The position numbers and the translations under genes were made by a program. From Reyranella sp. (lineage in GTDB: Bacteria > Pseudomonadota > Alphaproteobacteria > Reyranellales > Reyranellaceae), in NCBI RefSeq assembly GCF_017305915.1, contig NZ_JAFKJN010000020.1:1-64000 (forward strand): 64,000 nucleotides of DNA, in the 5' to 3' direction. Positions 52,616 through 62,293 of this stretch are shown in pieces. Below the pieces are notes generated by a model that searched no databases, was not told the origin of the DNA, and worked only from the letters and a program-made list of their open reading frames with translations. Each line of letters begins with the position of its first letter. The first letter of the stretch is position 1.

Positions 52616-53692
52616 TCAGCTTCGCCAGAGGCTGTCGGCGTTGTCGACGACGCAGTCGGCTTCGCTGCCGGGGGCGGTCTCGATGACGCCGACCTCGCGC
52701 ACCGCCTCGCCGGCGGCGATCAGTGCGCCGGTGACCTTGCCGACGTCGCCCTTGCCGACGACCACGATCATGCCCAGGCCGCAATTGAAGGTGCGCAGCA
52801 TGTCGTCGGTCGGCACGGCGCCGGTCCGTTGCAGCCAGCCGAACACCGGCGGTGCCTTCCAGCGCCGGGCGTCGAGCCGCGCCCGCAGGCCGTCGGGCAG
52901 GCAGCGCGGCACGTTGCCCGGCAGGCCGCCGCCGGTGATGTGCGCCACCCCCTTGATCGCGCCGGTCGAGCGGATCGCCTGCAGCAGCGGCTTCACGTAG
53001 ATGCGCGTCGGCTCCATCACGGTGGCGATGTCGGGCCGCTCGCGCTCCATCACCTTGCGCACCAGCGAGTAGCCGTTGGAATGCAGCCCGCTCGAGGCCA
53101 GTCCCAGCACGACGTCGCCGACCGCGATGCCGGGGCGCGGCAACAACTGGTCGCGCTCGGCCGCGCCGACCGCGAAGCCCGCGAGATCGTAGTCGCCCTC
53201 GCCATACATGCCGGGCATCTCCGCCGTCTCGCCACCGACCAGCGCGCAGCCCGCGCGGCGGCAGCCCTCGGCAATACCGGCGACGACGCGGCGTGCGGTC
53301 TCGACCTCGAGCTTTCCGGTGGCGTAGTAGTCGAGGAAGAAGAGGGGCTCGGCGCCCTGCACGACGATGTCGTTGACGCACATCGCCACCAGGTCGATGC
53401 CGACCGTGTCGGGGCTGCCCGTCTCGATCGCGACCTTGAGCTTGGTGCCGACGCCGTCGGTGCCGGAGACCAGGATCGGGTCCTTGAAGCCCGCGGCCTT
53501 GAGGTCGAACAGGCCGCCGAAGCCGCCCAGCCCGCCCATCACGCCTGCACGGTCGGTGCTTTTTGCCAAGGGCTTGATGTGCTCGACCAGGGCGTCGCCC
53601 GCGTCGATGTCGACGCCCGCTTCCTTGTAGGTCAGCGGCGGGTTGTTGTGCTTCAAGCCGGGCCCATTCGTGCTAGATATTGAAATGACCAT
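52616..53692 (-). CDS. purM: Phosphoribosylformylglycinamidine cyclo-ligase (AIR synthase)
   Basis: 358 aa from ATG 53692. LTYKEAGVDIDAGDALVEHI, VSGTDGVGTKLKVAIETG, and ALVGGETAEMPGMYGEGDYD are diagnostic. It closes the imidazole ring of AIR using ATP. The start overlaps the divergent DUF2066 gene if that begins at 53685, but not if at 53715, so 5' ends are close and promoters may overlap. Confidence 0.97.
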   Translation of the reverse strand: MVISISSTNGPGLKHNNPPLTYKEAGVDIDAGDALVEHIKPLAKSTDRAGVMGGLGGFGGLFDLKAAGFKDPILVSGTDGVGTKLKVAIETGSPDTVGIDLVAMCVNDIVVQGAEPLFFLDYYATGKLEVETARRVVAGIAEGCRRAGCALVGGETAEMPGMYGEGDYDLAGFAVGAAERDQLLPRPGIAVGDVVLGLASSGLHSNGYSLVRKVMERERPDIATVMEPTRIYVKPLLQAIRSTGAIKGVAHITGGGLPGNVPRCLPDGLRARLDARRWKAPPVFGWLQRTGAVPTDDMLRTFNCGLGMIVVVGKGDVGKVTGALIAAGEAVREVGVIETAPGSEADCVVDNADSLWRS

Positions 53693-53714
53693 AGCCCAGT
53701 ACCGGACTCTCGCA

Positions 53715-54785
53715 ATGCCGTCAGCCCGCATTTTTTCCACGATCCTCGTCGTGCTACTGGCGCTGGTGCCCTTCTCGGTACAGGCGCAAATCGCCAACGG
53801 CAACACCTACACCATCGGCGGCATCGACGTGGACGTCACCGCAGCCGACGCCGTGCAGGCGCGCAACCAGGCGATCCGCGAGGCGCGGCAGAAGGCGGTG
53901 CGGCTGCTGGTCGAACGCATGGTGCCGGCCGAGGACCGCGCCAAGGTGCCGCCGGTCAGCGAGTCCTGGCTCGACAACATGGTGCGCGGCGTGGAGTTCG
54001 CCAGCGAGCGCACCGCCGGCAACCGCTACATCGGCAAGCTGGGCGTGGTGTTCGCCGCCGAGCCGGTGAAGCAGTGGCTGAGCGAGGCCGGCATCTCGAT
54101 CGCCGAGACGGTGGCGCGCGCGGCCCTGGTGATTCCGCTGTGGAAGGACAAGGACGGGCTGCAGCAGCTCGACGACCGCAATGCCTGGCGCGACGCCTGG
54201 ACCGGCCTCGACACGCTCGGCACCGCGGTGCCGGTCGCGATGGTGCGCGGCGACCAGCTCGACCAGGATGCAATGACGGTCGAGCAGGCCTATGTCGGCG
54301 ATGTCACGGCGCTGGCGCGGCTCGACGAGCGCTATCGCGCGCCGGTCGTGATCGTGGCGATCGCCGAGGGCGACAAGGACGGCCCGATCAAGGTCGGCGG
54401 CATGCGCTACGACATGCAGACCGGGGCGCGCTCCCAACTGCTGTCGCTGACCGTGCCGGATGCGAGCCAGCTCGCCGATGCGGCCAAGAAGATCCACGCC
54501 AAGCTCGACGAGGAGTGGCGCGGGCTGGCCACGGTGCGGCGCGACCAGCAGGCCGGGCTCGACGTCTACGTGCCAATCCGCGCGCTCAGCGACTGGGTGC
54601 AGGTGCGCCAGCGGCTGGGCGGCATCCCGGCGATCAAGTCGGTGGCGGTGCGCACGCTGGAGGCCGACCGCGCCGAGCTGCATCTCGACTTCTACGGCAA
54701 CGAGGAGCAGCTGCAGAAGGTGCTGAGCCAGGCCGGCCTGCAGCTCGAGAAGGATGCCGACAAGTGGCGCCTGCAGGCGCGGTAG
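53715..54785 (+). CDS. DUF2066 exported protein
   Basis: 356 aa from ATG 53715, which gives a clean Sec signal (ARIFSTILVVLLALVPFSVQ ending AQA); ATG 53685 is an alternative. DUF2066 proteins are conserved near perM and hdaA in proteobacteria, role unknown. TIGGIDVDVTAADAVQARNQ near the N-terminus resembles an LPP20/FlgT-like fold that often handles periplasmic binding. The 3' end overlaps perM by 22 nt. Confidence 0.8.
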   Translation: MPSARIFSTILVVLLALVPFSVQAQIANGNTYTIGGIDVDVTAADAVQARNQAIREARQKAVRLLVERMVPAEDRAKVPPVSESWLDNMVRGVEFASERTAGNRYIGKLGVVFAAEPVKQWLSEAGISIAETVARAALVIPLWKDKDGLQQLDDRNAWRDAWTGLDTLGTAVPVAMVRGDQLDQDAMTVEQAYVGDVTALARLDERYRAPVVIVAIAEGDKDGPIKVGGMRYDMQTGARSQLLSLTVPDASQLADAAKKIHAKLDEEWRGLATVRRDQQAGLDVYVPIRALSDWVQVRQRLGGIPAIKSVAVRTLEADRAELHLDFYGNEEQLQKVLSQAGLQLEKDADKWRLQAR

Positions 54786-55846
54786 CCAACCGCTGGCGGT
54801 TCTGGGCCGGCATCGCCGCCGGCTTCCTCCTGCTGCTGTGGCTGCTCAACGACATCCTGCTGCCGTTCGTGGTCGGCGCGGTGGTGGCCTATTTCTTCGA
54901 TCCGCTGGTGATGCGGCTGCAGCGCGCCGGCCTGCCGCGCACCTCGGCGACGACTGTGGTGACCATCATCGCGGCGCTGATCGCGGTCGGCGTGGCGATG
55001 GCGATCCTTCCGCCCCTGTTTGGACAGGTGCAGGCGCTGATCGCCAAGGCGCCGCAATATGCGGTGTCGGTGGCGCAACGCGTGCAGCCGATGATCGAGC
55101 CGGTGCGCGAGAAGATGAACCTGCCGCCGCTCAGCCTGCAGGAGTTGCAGGCCGACGCGACCAAGTGGGCGGGCGAGGCGCTTGCCCTGGTGGGCAGCCT
55201 CGCCGGCAAGCTGGCGCAGCGCGGCGTCGCCATCATCAACCTGCTGAGCCTCCTGTTCCTGACCCCGGTGGTGACCTTCTACCTGCTGCGCGACTGGCCG
55301 AAGGTCATGGCCTCGGTCAATCAGGCGCTGCCGCTCGACCATGCCGACATGATCCGGTCGCTGGCCCGCGAATCCAATGCCGCGGTGGCGGGCTATGTGC
55401 GCGGCCAGGCCTTGGTCTGTCTCTGCCTCGGCATGATCTACGGTATCGGCCTGACGCTGGTCGGCCTGCAGTTCGGCTTCGTCATCGGCCTGATCGCCGG
55501 CCTGATCTCCTTCATCCCCTTCGTCGGCACGCTGGTCGGTGCGACCCTGTCGATCGGCATGGCGCTGGCGCAGTTCCCGCCCGACTGGATGGGCGTCGTC
55601 AAGGTCGCGGTGGTGTTCGCGGTCGGCTATCTGCTGGAAAGCAACGTCCTCTCGCCCAAGCTGGTCGGTGATCGGGTCGGCCTGCATCCGGTGTGGATCA
55701 TGTTCGCGCTGCTGGCCGGCGGCTCGCTGTTCGGCTTCGTCGGCGTGCTGATCGCGGTGCCGGTGGCGGCAGTGATCGGCGTGCTGGTGCGCCATCTGAT
55801 CGGCCGCTACCACGCCAGCAGCTTCTATCGCGGCACGCCGGGCTGA
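54764..55846 (+). CDS. AI-2E (PerM)-family transporter
   Basis: 360 aa from GTG 54764 with AAGGA about 10 nt upstream. About eight membrane segments. LLNDILLPFVVGAVVAYFFD and the C-terminal AGLISFIPFVGTLVGATLSI, then LESNVLSPKLVGDRVGLHP, are the family signatures. Members export AI-2, or exchange Na+ and protons, so function cannot be fixed. It overlaps the DUF2066 gene and is followed 3 nt later by hdaA. Confidence 0.88.
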   Translation: MAPAGAVANRWRFWAGIAAGFLLLLWLLNDILLPFVVGAVVAYFFDPLVMRLQRAGLPRTSATTVVTIIAALIAVGVAMAILPPLFGQVQALIAKAPQYAVSVAQRVQPMIEPVREKMNLPPLSLQELQADATKWAGEALALVGSLAGKLAQRGVAIINLLSLLFLTPVVTFYLLRDWPKVMASVNQALPLDHADMIRSLARESNAAVAGYVRGQALVCLCLGMIYGIGLTLVGLQFGFVIGLIAGLISFIPFVGTLVGATLSIGMALAQFPPDWMGVVKVAVVFAVGYLLESNVLSPKLVGDRVGLHPVWIMFALLAGGSLFGFVGVLIAVPVAAVIGVLVRHLIGRYHASSFYRGTPG

Positions 55847-55849
55847 CCG

Positions 55850-56539
55850 ATGGTCAAGCAGCTCACGTTCGAGCTCGCGCTGCCGCCGCCCACCTTCGCG
55901 CGCGAGGACTTCGTGGTGGCCGACGGCAACCGCAAGGCGCTGACCTGGCTCGACCGCTGGCCCGACTGGCCCGCGCCCGCGCTGGCGCTGAACGGCCCGG
56001 CCGGCAGCGGCAAGACCCATCTGGCGCGCATCTGGGCCGCGCGCGCGTCGGCGGCCGTGCTCGACGCCCCGGACCTCGACGGCAAGAGCGTTCCCGATCT
56101 CACGGCGCTGTCGCGGACGCATGCGGCGATCCTGATCGACCACGCCGACCGCCGCGCTGCCGAGCGCGCCTTGTTTCATCTGTACAATCTGATGCGCGAG
56201 CGGCGCGGCCATCTGCTGCTGGTCGCCGAGCTGGCGCCGGCGCATTGGCATATTGCGCTACCCGATCTCGCCTCGCGATTGCGGGCCGCGCCGGCCGTCG
56301 GCGTCGCGCCGCCCGACGACGAGCTGCTGGGCTCGATCATCCTGAAGCAGCTCGGCGACCGGCAATTGCATGCCGGCCCCGGCGTCGTGCAGTATCTGGT
56401 GGCGCGCATGGAGCGTTCGGGCGAGGCGGCCCGGCGGGTCGTTGCCGCACTCGACCATCGCGCGCTCAGCGAGCGGCGCGAGATCGACCGTCGGCTGGCC
56501 GCCGACGTGCTGGCGGAACTCTCGGGGGGTACATCATGA
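55850..56539 (+). CDS. hdaA: DnaA-related regulatory ATPase (HdaA-like)
   Basis: 229 aa. LTFELALPPPTFAREDFVVA at the N-terminus includes the short clamp-binding motif region QLTFEL. Walker A GPAGSGKTHLARIW, Walker B ILIDHAD and the sensor part LPDLASRLRAAPAVGVAPPD match HdaA. It promotes hydrolysis of DnaA-ATP with the sliding clamp to prevent re-initiation. It lacks the DnaA DNA-binding domain. Stop overlaps the DUF2147 start (ATGA). Confidence 0.9.
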   Translation: MVKQLTFELALPPPTFAREDFVVADGNRKALTWLDRWPDWPAPALALNGPAGSGKTHLARIWAARASAAVLDAPDLDGKSVPDLTALSRTHAAILIDHADRRAAERALFHLYNLMRERRGHLLLVAELAPAHWHIALPDLASRLRAAPAVGVAPPDDELLGSIILKQLGDRQLHAGPGVVQYLVARMERSGEAARRVVAALDHRALSERREIDRRLAADVLAELSGGTS

Positions 56540-57000
56540 GATCGTTCCTTGTGTTGGCTTCGGCGGTTCTGATCGCGTCGTCGGCGTCGGCGCAGCAGCA
56601 GGGCGTGATGGGCACGTGGCTCACCGAATCGGGCGTCGCCCAGGTCAAGATCGAGCCGTGCGCCGATGCCAAGAGCGGGCCGGCGTGCGGCCATATCGTC
56701 GGACTGATCAATCCCAAGGGGCCGGACGGCCAAGTCGTGGCGCCCGAGGTGGCGACCGACTATCGCAACGAGAATGCGTCGCTGCGCAGCCGCAAGGTGA
56801 TCGGCATGCCTCTGATCTGGGGTTTCAAGAAGACCAACGATTCGAACGCCTTCGAGGAGGGCCAGATCTACAACGGCGAGGACGGCAAGACCTACACCGC
56901 CAACATCAGCCTGCAGCCGGACGGGAAGCTGCGCCTGCGCGGCTATGTCGGCACGCCGCTGTTCGGCAAGACGCAGCTCTGGACTCGCATCAGCCAATAA
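56536..57000 (+). CDS. DUF2147 exported protein
   Basis: 154 aa with a Sec signal (FLVLASAVLIASSASAQ). QGVMGTWLTESGVAQVKIEP and the C-terminal LRLRGYVGTPLFGKTQLWTR match DUF2147, a small lipocalin-like periplasmic fold of unknown ligand. Two Cys (about residues 42 and 51) could form a disulfide. Start overlaps the hdaA stop. Confidence 0.85.
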   Translation: MRSFLVLASAVLIASSASAQQQGVMGTWLTESGVAQVKIEPCADAKSGPACGHIVGLINPKGPDGQVVAPEVATDYRNENASLRSRKVIGMPLIWGFKKTNDSNAFEEGQIYNGEDGKTYTANISLQPDGKLRLRGYVGTPLFGKTQLWTRISQ

Positions 57001-57023
57001 TCGTCAGTTAGGGAGAAACGCAC

Positions 57024-57803
57024 ATGGATATGGGCATCAAGGGTCGCAAGGCGATCGTCTGCGCGGCCAGCAAGGGCCTCGGCAAGGGCTGCGCGATGGC
57101 GCTGGCGGGCGAGGGCGTCGACCTCGTCATCAATGCGCGCACCCAGTCCGACCTCGAGAACACGGCGATGGAGATCCGCAGGAGGCACGGCGTGAAGGTC
57201 ATCGCGGTCGCGGTCGACGTCACGACCGAGGACGGCCGCAAGCAGGTGCTGGCGGCGTGCCCCGAGCCCGACATCGTGGTCAACAACGCCGGCGGCCCGC
57301 CGCCGGGCAATTTCCGCGACTGGAACCGCGACGCCTGGATCAAGGCGATCGACGCCAACATGCTGACGCCGATCGAGTTCATCAAGGCGACGGTCGACGG
57401 CATGATGAAGCGCGGCTTCGGGCGCATCGTGAACATCACCTCGAGCTCGGTGAAGGCACCGATCGATATCCTGGGCCTCAGCAACGGCGCACGGTCGGGC
57501 CTCACCGGCTTCGTCGCCGGCGTGGCGCGCACGACGATCCGTCACGGCGTCACCATCAATGGCCTGCTGCCCGGCCCGTTCGACACCGATCGCCTGCGCG
57601 GCACCGTCAAGGTGCGTGCGGCGAACGCCGGCAAGAGCTTCGAGGAGGAGTATGCGGCCGGCGCCAAGGCCCATCCCGCCGGCCGCTTCGGCACCGCCGA
57701 GGAGTTCGGCATGATGTGCGCGTTCCTGTGCAGCGTGCATGCCGGCTACATGACCGGCCAGAACATCCTGATGGATGGCGGCCAGTACCCGGGCACCTAC
57801 TAG
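57024..57803 (+). CDS. SDR-family protein with altered catalytic residues
   Basis: 259 aa, start ATG 57024 with GGGAGAAA upstream. The nucleotide motif AASKGLGKGCA and VVNNAGG are intact. The catalytic Tyr-x3-Lys is replaced: after ITSSSVKAPIDILGL comes SNGAR, so Tyr is Ser153 and Lys is Arg157. This S-N-x-x-R variant occurs in a distinct SDR branch. NAD(P) binding is likely; ordinary ketoreductase activity is not. Confidence 0.85.
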   Translation: MDMGIKGRKAIVCAASKGLGKGCAMALAGEGVDLVINARTQSDLENTAMEIRRRHGVKVIAVAVDVTTEDGRKQVLAACPEPDIVVNNAGGPPPGNFRDWNRDAWIKAIDANMLTPIEFIKATVDGMMKRGFGRIVNITSSSVKAPIDILGLSNGARSGLTGFVAGVARTTIRHGVTINGLLPGPFDTDRLRGTVKVRAANAGKSFEEEYAAGAKAHPAGRFGTAEEFGMMCAFLCSVHAGYMTGQNILMDGGQYPGTY

Positions 57804-57924
57804 GGTTTCTCGTCCGGCGCGTCCGCACCCGTCCGGCCCGGGGGGATGGGGCCGGATTCCGGATTCTCGCCGAAAACCCTTATGGAATCGGCATCGGATG
57901 TGTCCGGAGACCGGCCGGATTCCG

Positions 57925-58446
57925 CTACGCCGTAAGGTCGCGCGGGCGGACGAAGGCCAGCAGGTCGCCGTCGCCGGGGGCCAGCGCCCGCCACGACCCG
58001 TCCGGCGTCTCGAACGTGGCCAGGGCGCCGGTCGGGTACTTTTCGTGCAGGCGGTCCAGTGCGGTCGGATCGCCGGTGCCGGCCAGGGCCTCGGCCAGCT
58101 CGCCGATGCCCTCGTTATGGCCGATCAGCAGCACCGTGCGGACGTCGTCCGGCACGGCCCGCAGGCGCACCAGCAGGGCGGGCTCCGAGGCGAGGTAGAG
58201 GCCCTTCTCCAGCGCGATCGGCGGGGCCGGCTGGCTGAGGCGATGGACCAGCGGCGCCAGCGTCTGGCGCGTCCGCACCGCCGTCGAGCACAGGATCAGA
58301 TCGGGACGGGGGGCGTTATGGACGATGTGCTCGGCCATCGCCTCGGCCGCTCGCTTGCCGCGTCTGTTCAGTGGCCGTTCGTGGTCGTCCAGGCCCGGTT
58401 GGCCCCAAGCCGATTTTGCATGCCGCAAAAGGAGAATGATCTTCAC
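57925..58446 (-). CDS. sixA: Histidine phosphatase, SixA-like
   Basis: 173 aa. The phosphohistidine motif RHAKSAW (8-14) and the second His in LIGHNEGIGELAEALA mark the family; STAVRTRQT is the third block. SixA removes phosphate from phosphohistidine on HPt or PTS proteins, though other phosphatase roles are possible. It sits just before ppk with a divergent start, 105 bp apart. Confidence 0.85.
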   Translation of the reverse strand: MKIILLLRHAKSAWGQPGLDDHERPLNRRGKRAAEAMAEHIVHNAPRPDLILCSTAVRTRQTLAPLVHRLSQPAPPIALEKGLYLASEPALLVRLRAVPDDVRTVLLIGHNEGIGELAEALAGTGDPTALDRLHEKYPTGALATFETPDGSWRALAPGDGDLLAFVRPRDLTA

Positions 58447-58551
58447 TACGCCAACCCCAGAAAACCCTTTTGAAACAGATGATTAGTGAAAGGCGATGAC
58501 ATGACCATGCTAAGCCGGTACCGTCTCTGTGAATAACTGAAAACGTACGCC

Positions 58552-60699
58552 ATGGACGCCCTCACTTCCGAGGTGGCCGGCGCCATAACCGCCGACAGCC
58601 CCCGCCGCTTCATCAACCGCGAGCTCTCGTGGCTGGCTTTCAACAGCCGGGTGCTGGAGGAGGCGACCAACCCGCGCCATCCCCTGCTCGAGCGGGTCCG
58701 CTTCCTGTCGATCTCGGCCGGCAATCTCGACGAATTCTACATGGTGCGTGTGGCCGGTCTGGTCGACATGCTGCCCAACCGCGCGTCGCTGCTCAGCGAC
58801 GACGGGCTGACGCCGGGCGAGCAGCTCTCGGCGATCCGCGACCGCGCCTCGATCCTGATGACCGAGCAGCAGCGCGTGTGGGGCACCCTGCAGGGCGACT
58901 TGCGCGAGGCCGGTATCGCCGTGCTCAAGGGGCATGAGCTCAGCGACAGCGAGCGCAGCTGGCTCGAGACCTACTTCATCGACCAGGTCTTCCCGATCGT
59001 GACGCCGCTGGCGGTCGATCCGGCGCATCCGTTCCCCTTCATTCCCAACGGCGGCTTCTCGGCGATCTTCAAGCTGCAGCGCAAGGACGACAAGCGGCCG
59101 CTGATGGCGCTGTTGCCGCTGCCGCCGCAGGTCGATCGCTTCGTGCGCCTGCCCGGCGCGAGCATCCGCTTCCTGCCGCTCGAGGAGTTGGTCGCGATCT
59201 TCCTGCCGCGCCTGTTCCCCGGCTACGAGGTCGAGGAGCGCGGCTTCTTCCGTCTGATCCGCGACAGCGACGTCGAGATCAACGAGGAGTCCGAGGACCT
59301 CGTGCTGCTCTACGAGAGCGCGCTGAAGCGGCGCCGCCGCGGCGACCTGATCTCGATCTCGCTCGACGCCCACATGCCGGCCGAGCTGCGCGACTTCCTG
59401 TTCGACCAGCTCGAGGTCGCGGGTCAGGTGGTGCACGTCTTCGAGCTCGAGCGCATGCTCAACATCGGCGACGTCAAGGCGGTGATCGTCGACGACCGGC
59501 CCGACCTCAAGTTCACGCCGTACAACGCGCGCTTCCCCGAGCGCATCCGCGACTTCGCCGGCGACTGCTTCGCGGCGATCCGCGCCAAGGACATCGTCGT
59601 CCATCATCCGTACGAGGCCTTCGACGTCGTGGTGCAGTTCCTGCGCCAGGCCGCGCGCGACCCCGCCGTGGTGGCGATCAAGCAGACCCTGTACCGCACC
59701 TCCGCCGACTCGCCCATCGTCAAGGAGCTGATCGCGGCCGCCGAGGCCGGCAAGACGGTGACCGCGCTGGTCGAGCTCAAGGCGCGCTTCGACGAGGAGG
59801 CCAACATCCGCTGGGCGCGCGACCTCGAGCGCGCCGGCGTGCAGGTGGTCTACGGCTTCATCGACCTCAAGACCCACGCCAAGGTGTCGATGGTGGTGCG
59901 CCGCGAGGCGCAGGCGATCCGCACCTACGTCCATTTCGGGACCGGCAACTACCATCCGATCACGGCGCGCATCTACACCGATCTGTCGTTCTTCACCTGC
60001 GACCCGGCGATGGGCCGCGACGCCGCGCGCCTGTTCAACTACATGACCGGCTACGCGCGGCCGGAGAGGATGGAGAAGATCTCGTTCGCGCCGGTCACCC
60101 TGCGCGCCGATCTCTACACCCTGATCGATGCCGAGATCGCCAACGCGCGCGCCGGCAAGCCGGCCGCGATCTGGGCCAAGCTCAACTCGCTGGTCGATCC
60201 GGAGATGATCGACCGGCTGTATGCCGCCTCGATGGCGGGGGTGCATGTCGACCTGGTGATTCGCGGCATCTGCTGCCTGCGTCCGGGTGTGCCCGGCCTC
60301 AGCGACAATATTCGCGTCAAGAGCATCATCGGCCGCTACCTGGAGCATGCGCGCATCGTGTGCTTCGGCAACGGCAGGGTGCTGCCCTCGCCGGAGGCCA
60401 AGGTGTTCATCTCCTCGGCTGACTGGATGCCGCGTAACCTCGACCGCCGCGTCGAGCTGTTCTGCCCGGTCGAGAACCCGACCGTGCACGAACAGGTGCT
60501 CGACCAGATCATGGTCGCCAACCTCAAGGACGACGGCCAGAGCTGGGTCATGGAGGCCGACGGCACCTACAAGCGGCCGCATCCGGGCAAGGAACCCTTC
60601 ATTGCCCATCACTATTTCATGACAAATCCCTCGCTCTCGGGCCGCGGCAGCGCGATGCGGCTGAGCGGCGCGGTGCCGCGACTGGTTCTGAGTTCGTAA
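58552..60699 (+). CDS. ppk: Polyphosphate kinase 1
   Basis: 715 aa. FINRELSWLAFNSRVLEEAT at the N-terminus, GNLDEFYMVRVAGL, the active-site His in DLKTHAKVSMVVRRE, and TYVHFGTGNYHPITARIYTD. It makes long-chain polyphosphate from ATP reversibly. Start ATG 58552. Followed 70 bp later by ppx, giving the classic pair for making and degrading polyphosphate. Full length for PPK1. Confidence 0.97.
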   Translation: MDALTSEVAGAITADSPRRFINRELSWLAFNSRVLEEATNPRHPLLERVRFLSISAGNLDEFYMVRVAGLVDMLPNRASLLSDDGLTPGEQLSAIRDRASILMTEQQRVWGTLQGDLREAGIAVLKGHELSDSERSWLETYFIDQVFPIVTPLAVDPAHPFPFIPNGGFSAIFKLQRKDDKRPLMALLPLPPQVDRFVRLPGASIRFLPLEELVAIFLPRLFPGYEVEERGFFRLIRDSDVEINEESEDLVLLYESALKRRRRGDLISISLDAHMPAELRDFLFDQLEVAGQVVHVFELERMLNIGDVKAVIVDDRPDLKFTPYNARFPERIRDFAGDCFAAIRAKDIVVHHPYEAFDVVVQFLRQAARDPAVVAIKQTLYRTSADSPIVKELIAAAEAGKTVTALVELKARFDEEANIRWARDLERAGVQVVYGFIDLKTHAKVSMVVRREAQAIRTYVHFGTGNYHPITARIYTDLSFFTCDPAMGRDAARLFNYMTGYARPERMEKISFAPVTLRADLYTLIDAEIANARAGKPAAIWAKLNSLVDPEMIDRLYAASMAGVHVDLVIRGICCLRPGVPGLSDNIRVKSIIGRYLEHARIVCFGNGRVLPSPEAKVFISSADWMPRNLDRRVELFCPVENPTVHEQVLDQIMVANLKDDGQSWVMEADGTYKRPHPGKEPFIAHHYFMTNPSLSGRGSAMRLSGAVPRLVLSS

Positions 60700-60769
60700 G
60701 CAAAAAGCCATAGGCAGCGACCAATTCCTCGCTGCAATCCCGCCGCGTTTCGGGTAGACGGGTGCGCGC

Positions 60770-62290
60770 ATGGACGGCGAACGGACGATTGACCCTGAGG
60801 CATCGCCGGCAGGCGTCACCCATAGTCGGCTGGGACCGGGACGCGTCGGCATCATCGACGTCGGCTCGAATTCGATCCGTCTCGTGGTCTACGAGCGCGC
60901 AAGCCGCGCGCCGTTGCCGGTGTTCAACGAGAAGGTGCTGTGCGGCCTGGCCCGCGGTCTCGATGCCACGGGCCGCCTGAACCCGCAGGGCGTCGAGATG
61001 GCGCTGGCCAACATCGACCGCTTCACCACGCTCGCGCACAACATGAAGGTGACGTCGCTCGACCTGCTGGCCACCGCCGCGGTGCGCGACGCCTCCGACG
61101 GCGCGCAGTTCATGCATGAGCTGACCAGCCGCCCCGGCATCAAGGCGCACATCGTGAGCGGCCAGGACGAGGCACGCTATTCGGGCTACGGCGTGATGTG
61201 CGGCATGCCCGACGCGTCGGGCGTGATGGGCGACCTGGGCGGCGGCAGTCTCGAGCTGGTGGCGCTGGGGCAGGGCCGCATCGGCAACTCGACGACGCTG
61301 CCGATCGGGCCGCTGCGCCTGATGTCCTCGGGCAAGAGCGATCCCAAGAAGGTCGTGGTCGACGCCATCGAGAACGTGGGCTGGTTACGCGAGGAGACCG
61401 GCAAGACCTTCTACGCCGTCGGCGGCGCCTGGCGGTCGTTCGCGCGGCTGCACATGGAGCAGGCGGGCTATCCGCTGCACATCATCCATCACTACGACAT
61501 CCCGGCCGACGAGACGCGCGCGGTGGCGCGGCTGATCGCCGTGCAGAGCGCCAAGTCGCTGGAGAAGATGCCCGGCGTGTCGCGCCGGCGTGTCGACACC
61601 CTGCCGCTCGCCTGCCTGGCGCTCGACCGGCTGCTGGCGGCGCTCAAGCCGCGCAACGTGGTGTTCTCCGCCTTCGGCCTGCGCGAGGGCTTCTACTATT
61701 CGCGGCTGAGCGACGCCGAGCGCGCGCGCCATCCGCTAATCGCCTTCGCCCAGGAGCAGGGCGCCGACTGGCGCCGCTTCGACCTCACGCCGACCGAGAT
61801 CTTCGACTGGCTGACGCCGATCTTCGGCGGCGAGACCGAGGCCGAGCGCATCCTGCGCATCGCCGCCTGCCACCTGAGCGACATCTCGTGGAACGACCAT
61901 CCCGACTATCGCGCCGAGCAGGCCTATATCCGCGTGCTGCACCTTCCCGCGCCGGGCATGAGTCATCGCGAGCGCGCGATCCTCGCGATGACCATGGCCT
62001 ATCGCTACAAGAGCGATTCCAAGTCGGGCACGCTCGATACCGCGCTGCGGCTGAGCGACGGCAAGGGCCGTGCTTTCGCCCGCCGGCTCGGCGCCTGCCT
62101 GCGGCTCGCCTACAACCTTTCGGGCGGCGCGCCCGGCCTGCTGCCGCAGGTGCAACTGCGGCGCACGGAACGCGAGCTGCGGCTCGCGGTGCCCGATGCC
62201 CTCAAGCGCAGCCTGGGCGACGTGACTGCGCGTCGCCTGGAAAGCGCCGCCGAGGCGTTCGACCTGAAGGCCGTGATCGTACCGAACTGA
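60770..62290 (+). CDS. ppx: Exopolyphosphatase / guanosine pentaphosphate phosphohydrolase
   Basis: 506 aa. GIIDVGSNSIRLVVYERA (residues 25-42), ATAAVRDASDG, VSGQDEARYSGYGV and MGDLGGGSLELVALG mark the Ppx/GppA family, with an HD-like C-terminal domain. It releases phosphate from polyphosphate or pppGpp. An N-terminal tail of about 20 residues precedes the fold. It ends 3 bp before the convergent rnd stop. Confidence 0.95.
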   Translation: MDGERTIDPEASPAGVTHSRLGPGRVGIIDVGSNSIRLVVYERASRAPLPVFNEKVLCGLARGLDATGRLNPQGVEMALANIDRFTTLAHNMKVTSLDLLATAAVRDASDGAQFMHELTSRPGIKAHIVSGQDEARYSGYGVMCGMPDASGVMGDLGGGSLELVALGQGRIGNSTTLPIGPLRLMSSGKSDPKKVVVDAIENVGWLREETGKTFYAVGGAWRSFARLHMEQAGYPLHIIHHYDIPADETRAVARLIAVQSAKSLEKMPGVSRRRVDTLPLACLALDRLLAALKPRNVVFSAFGLREGFYYSRLSDAERARHPLIAFAQEQGADWRRFDLTPTEIFDWLTPIFGGETEAERILRIAACHLSDISWNDHPDYRAEQAYIRVLHLPAPGMSHRERAILAMTMAYRYKSDSKSGTLDTALRLSDGKGRAFARRLGACLRLAYNLSGGAPGLLPQVQLRRTERELRLAVPDALKRSLGDVTARRLESAAEAFDLKAVIVPN

Positions 62291-62293
62291 GTG

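Noticed and set aside
57804..57924. Repeated GGCCGGATTCCG blocks as a regulatory element
   Set aside because: Only two direct copies between convergent gene ends; no symmetry or position suggests a function.
58510..60855. Minus-strand open frame of 781 codons opposite ppk
   Set aside because: Antisense shadow of an unambiguous PPK1 gene.
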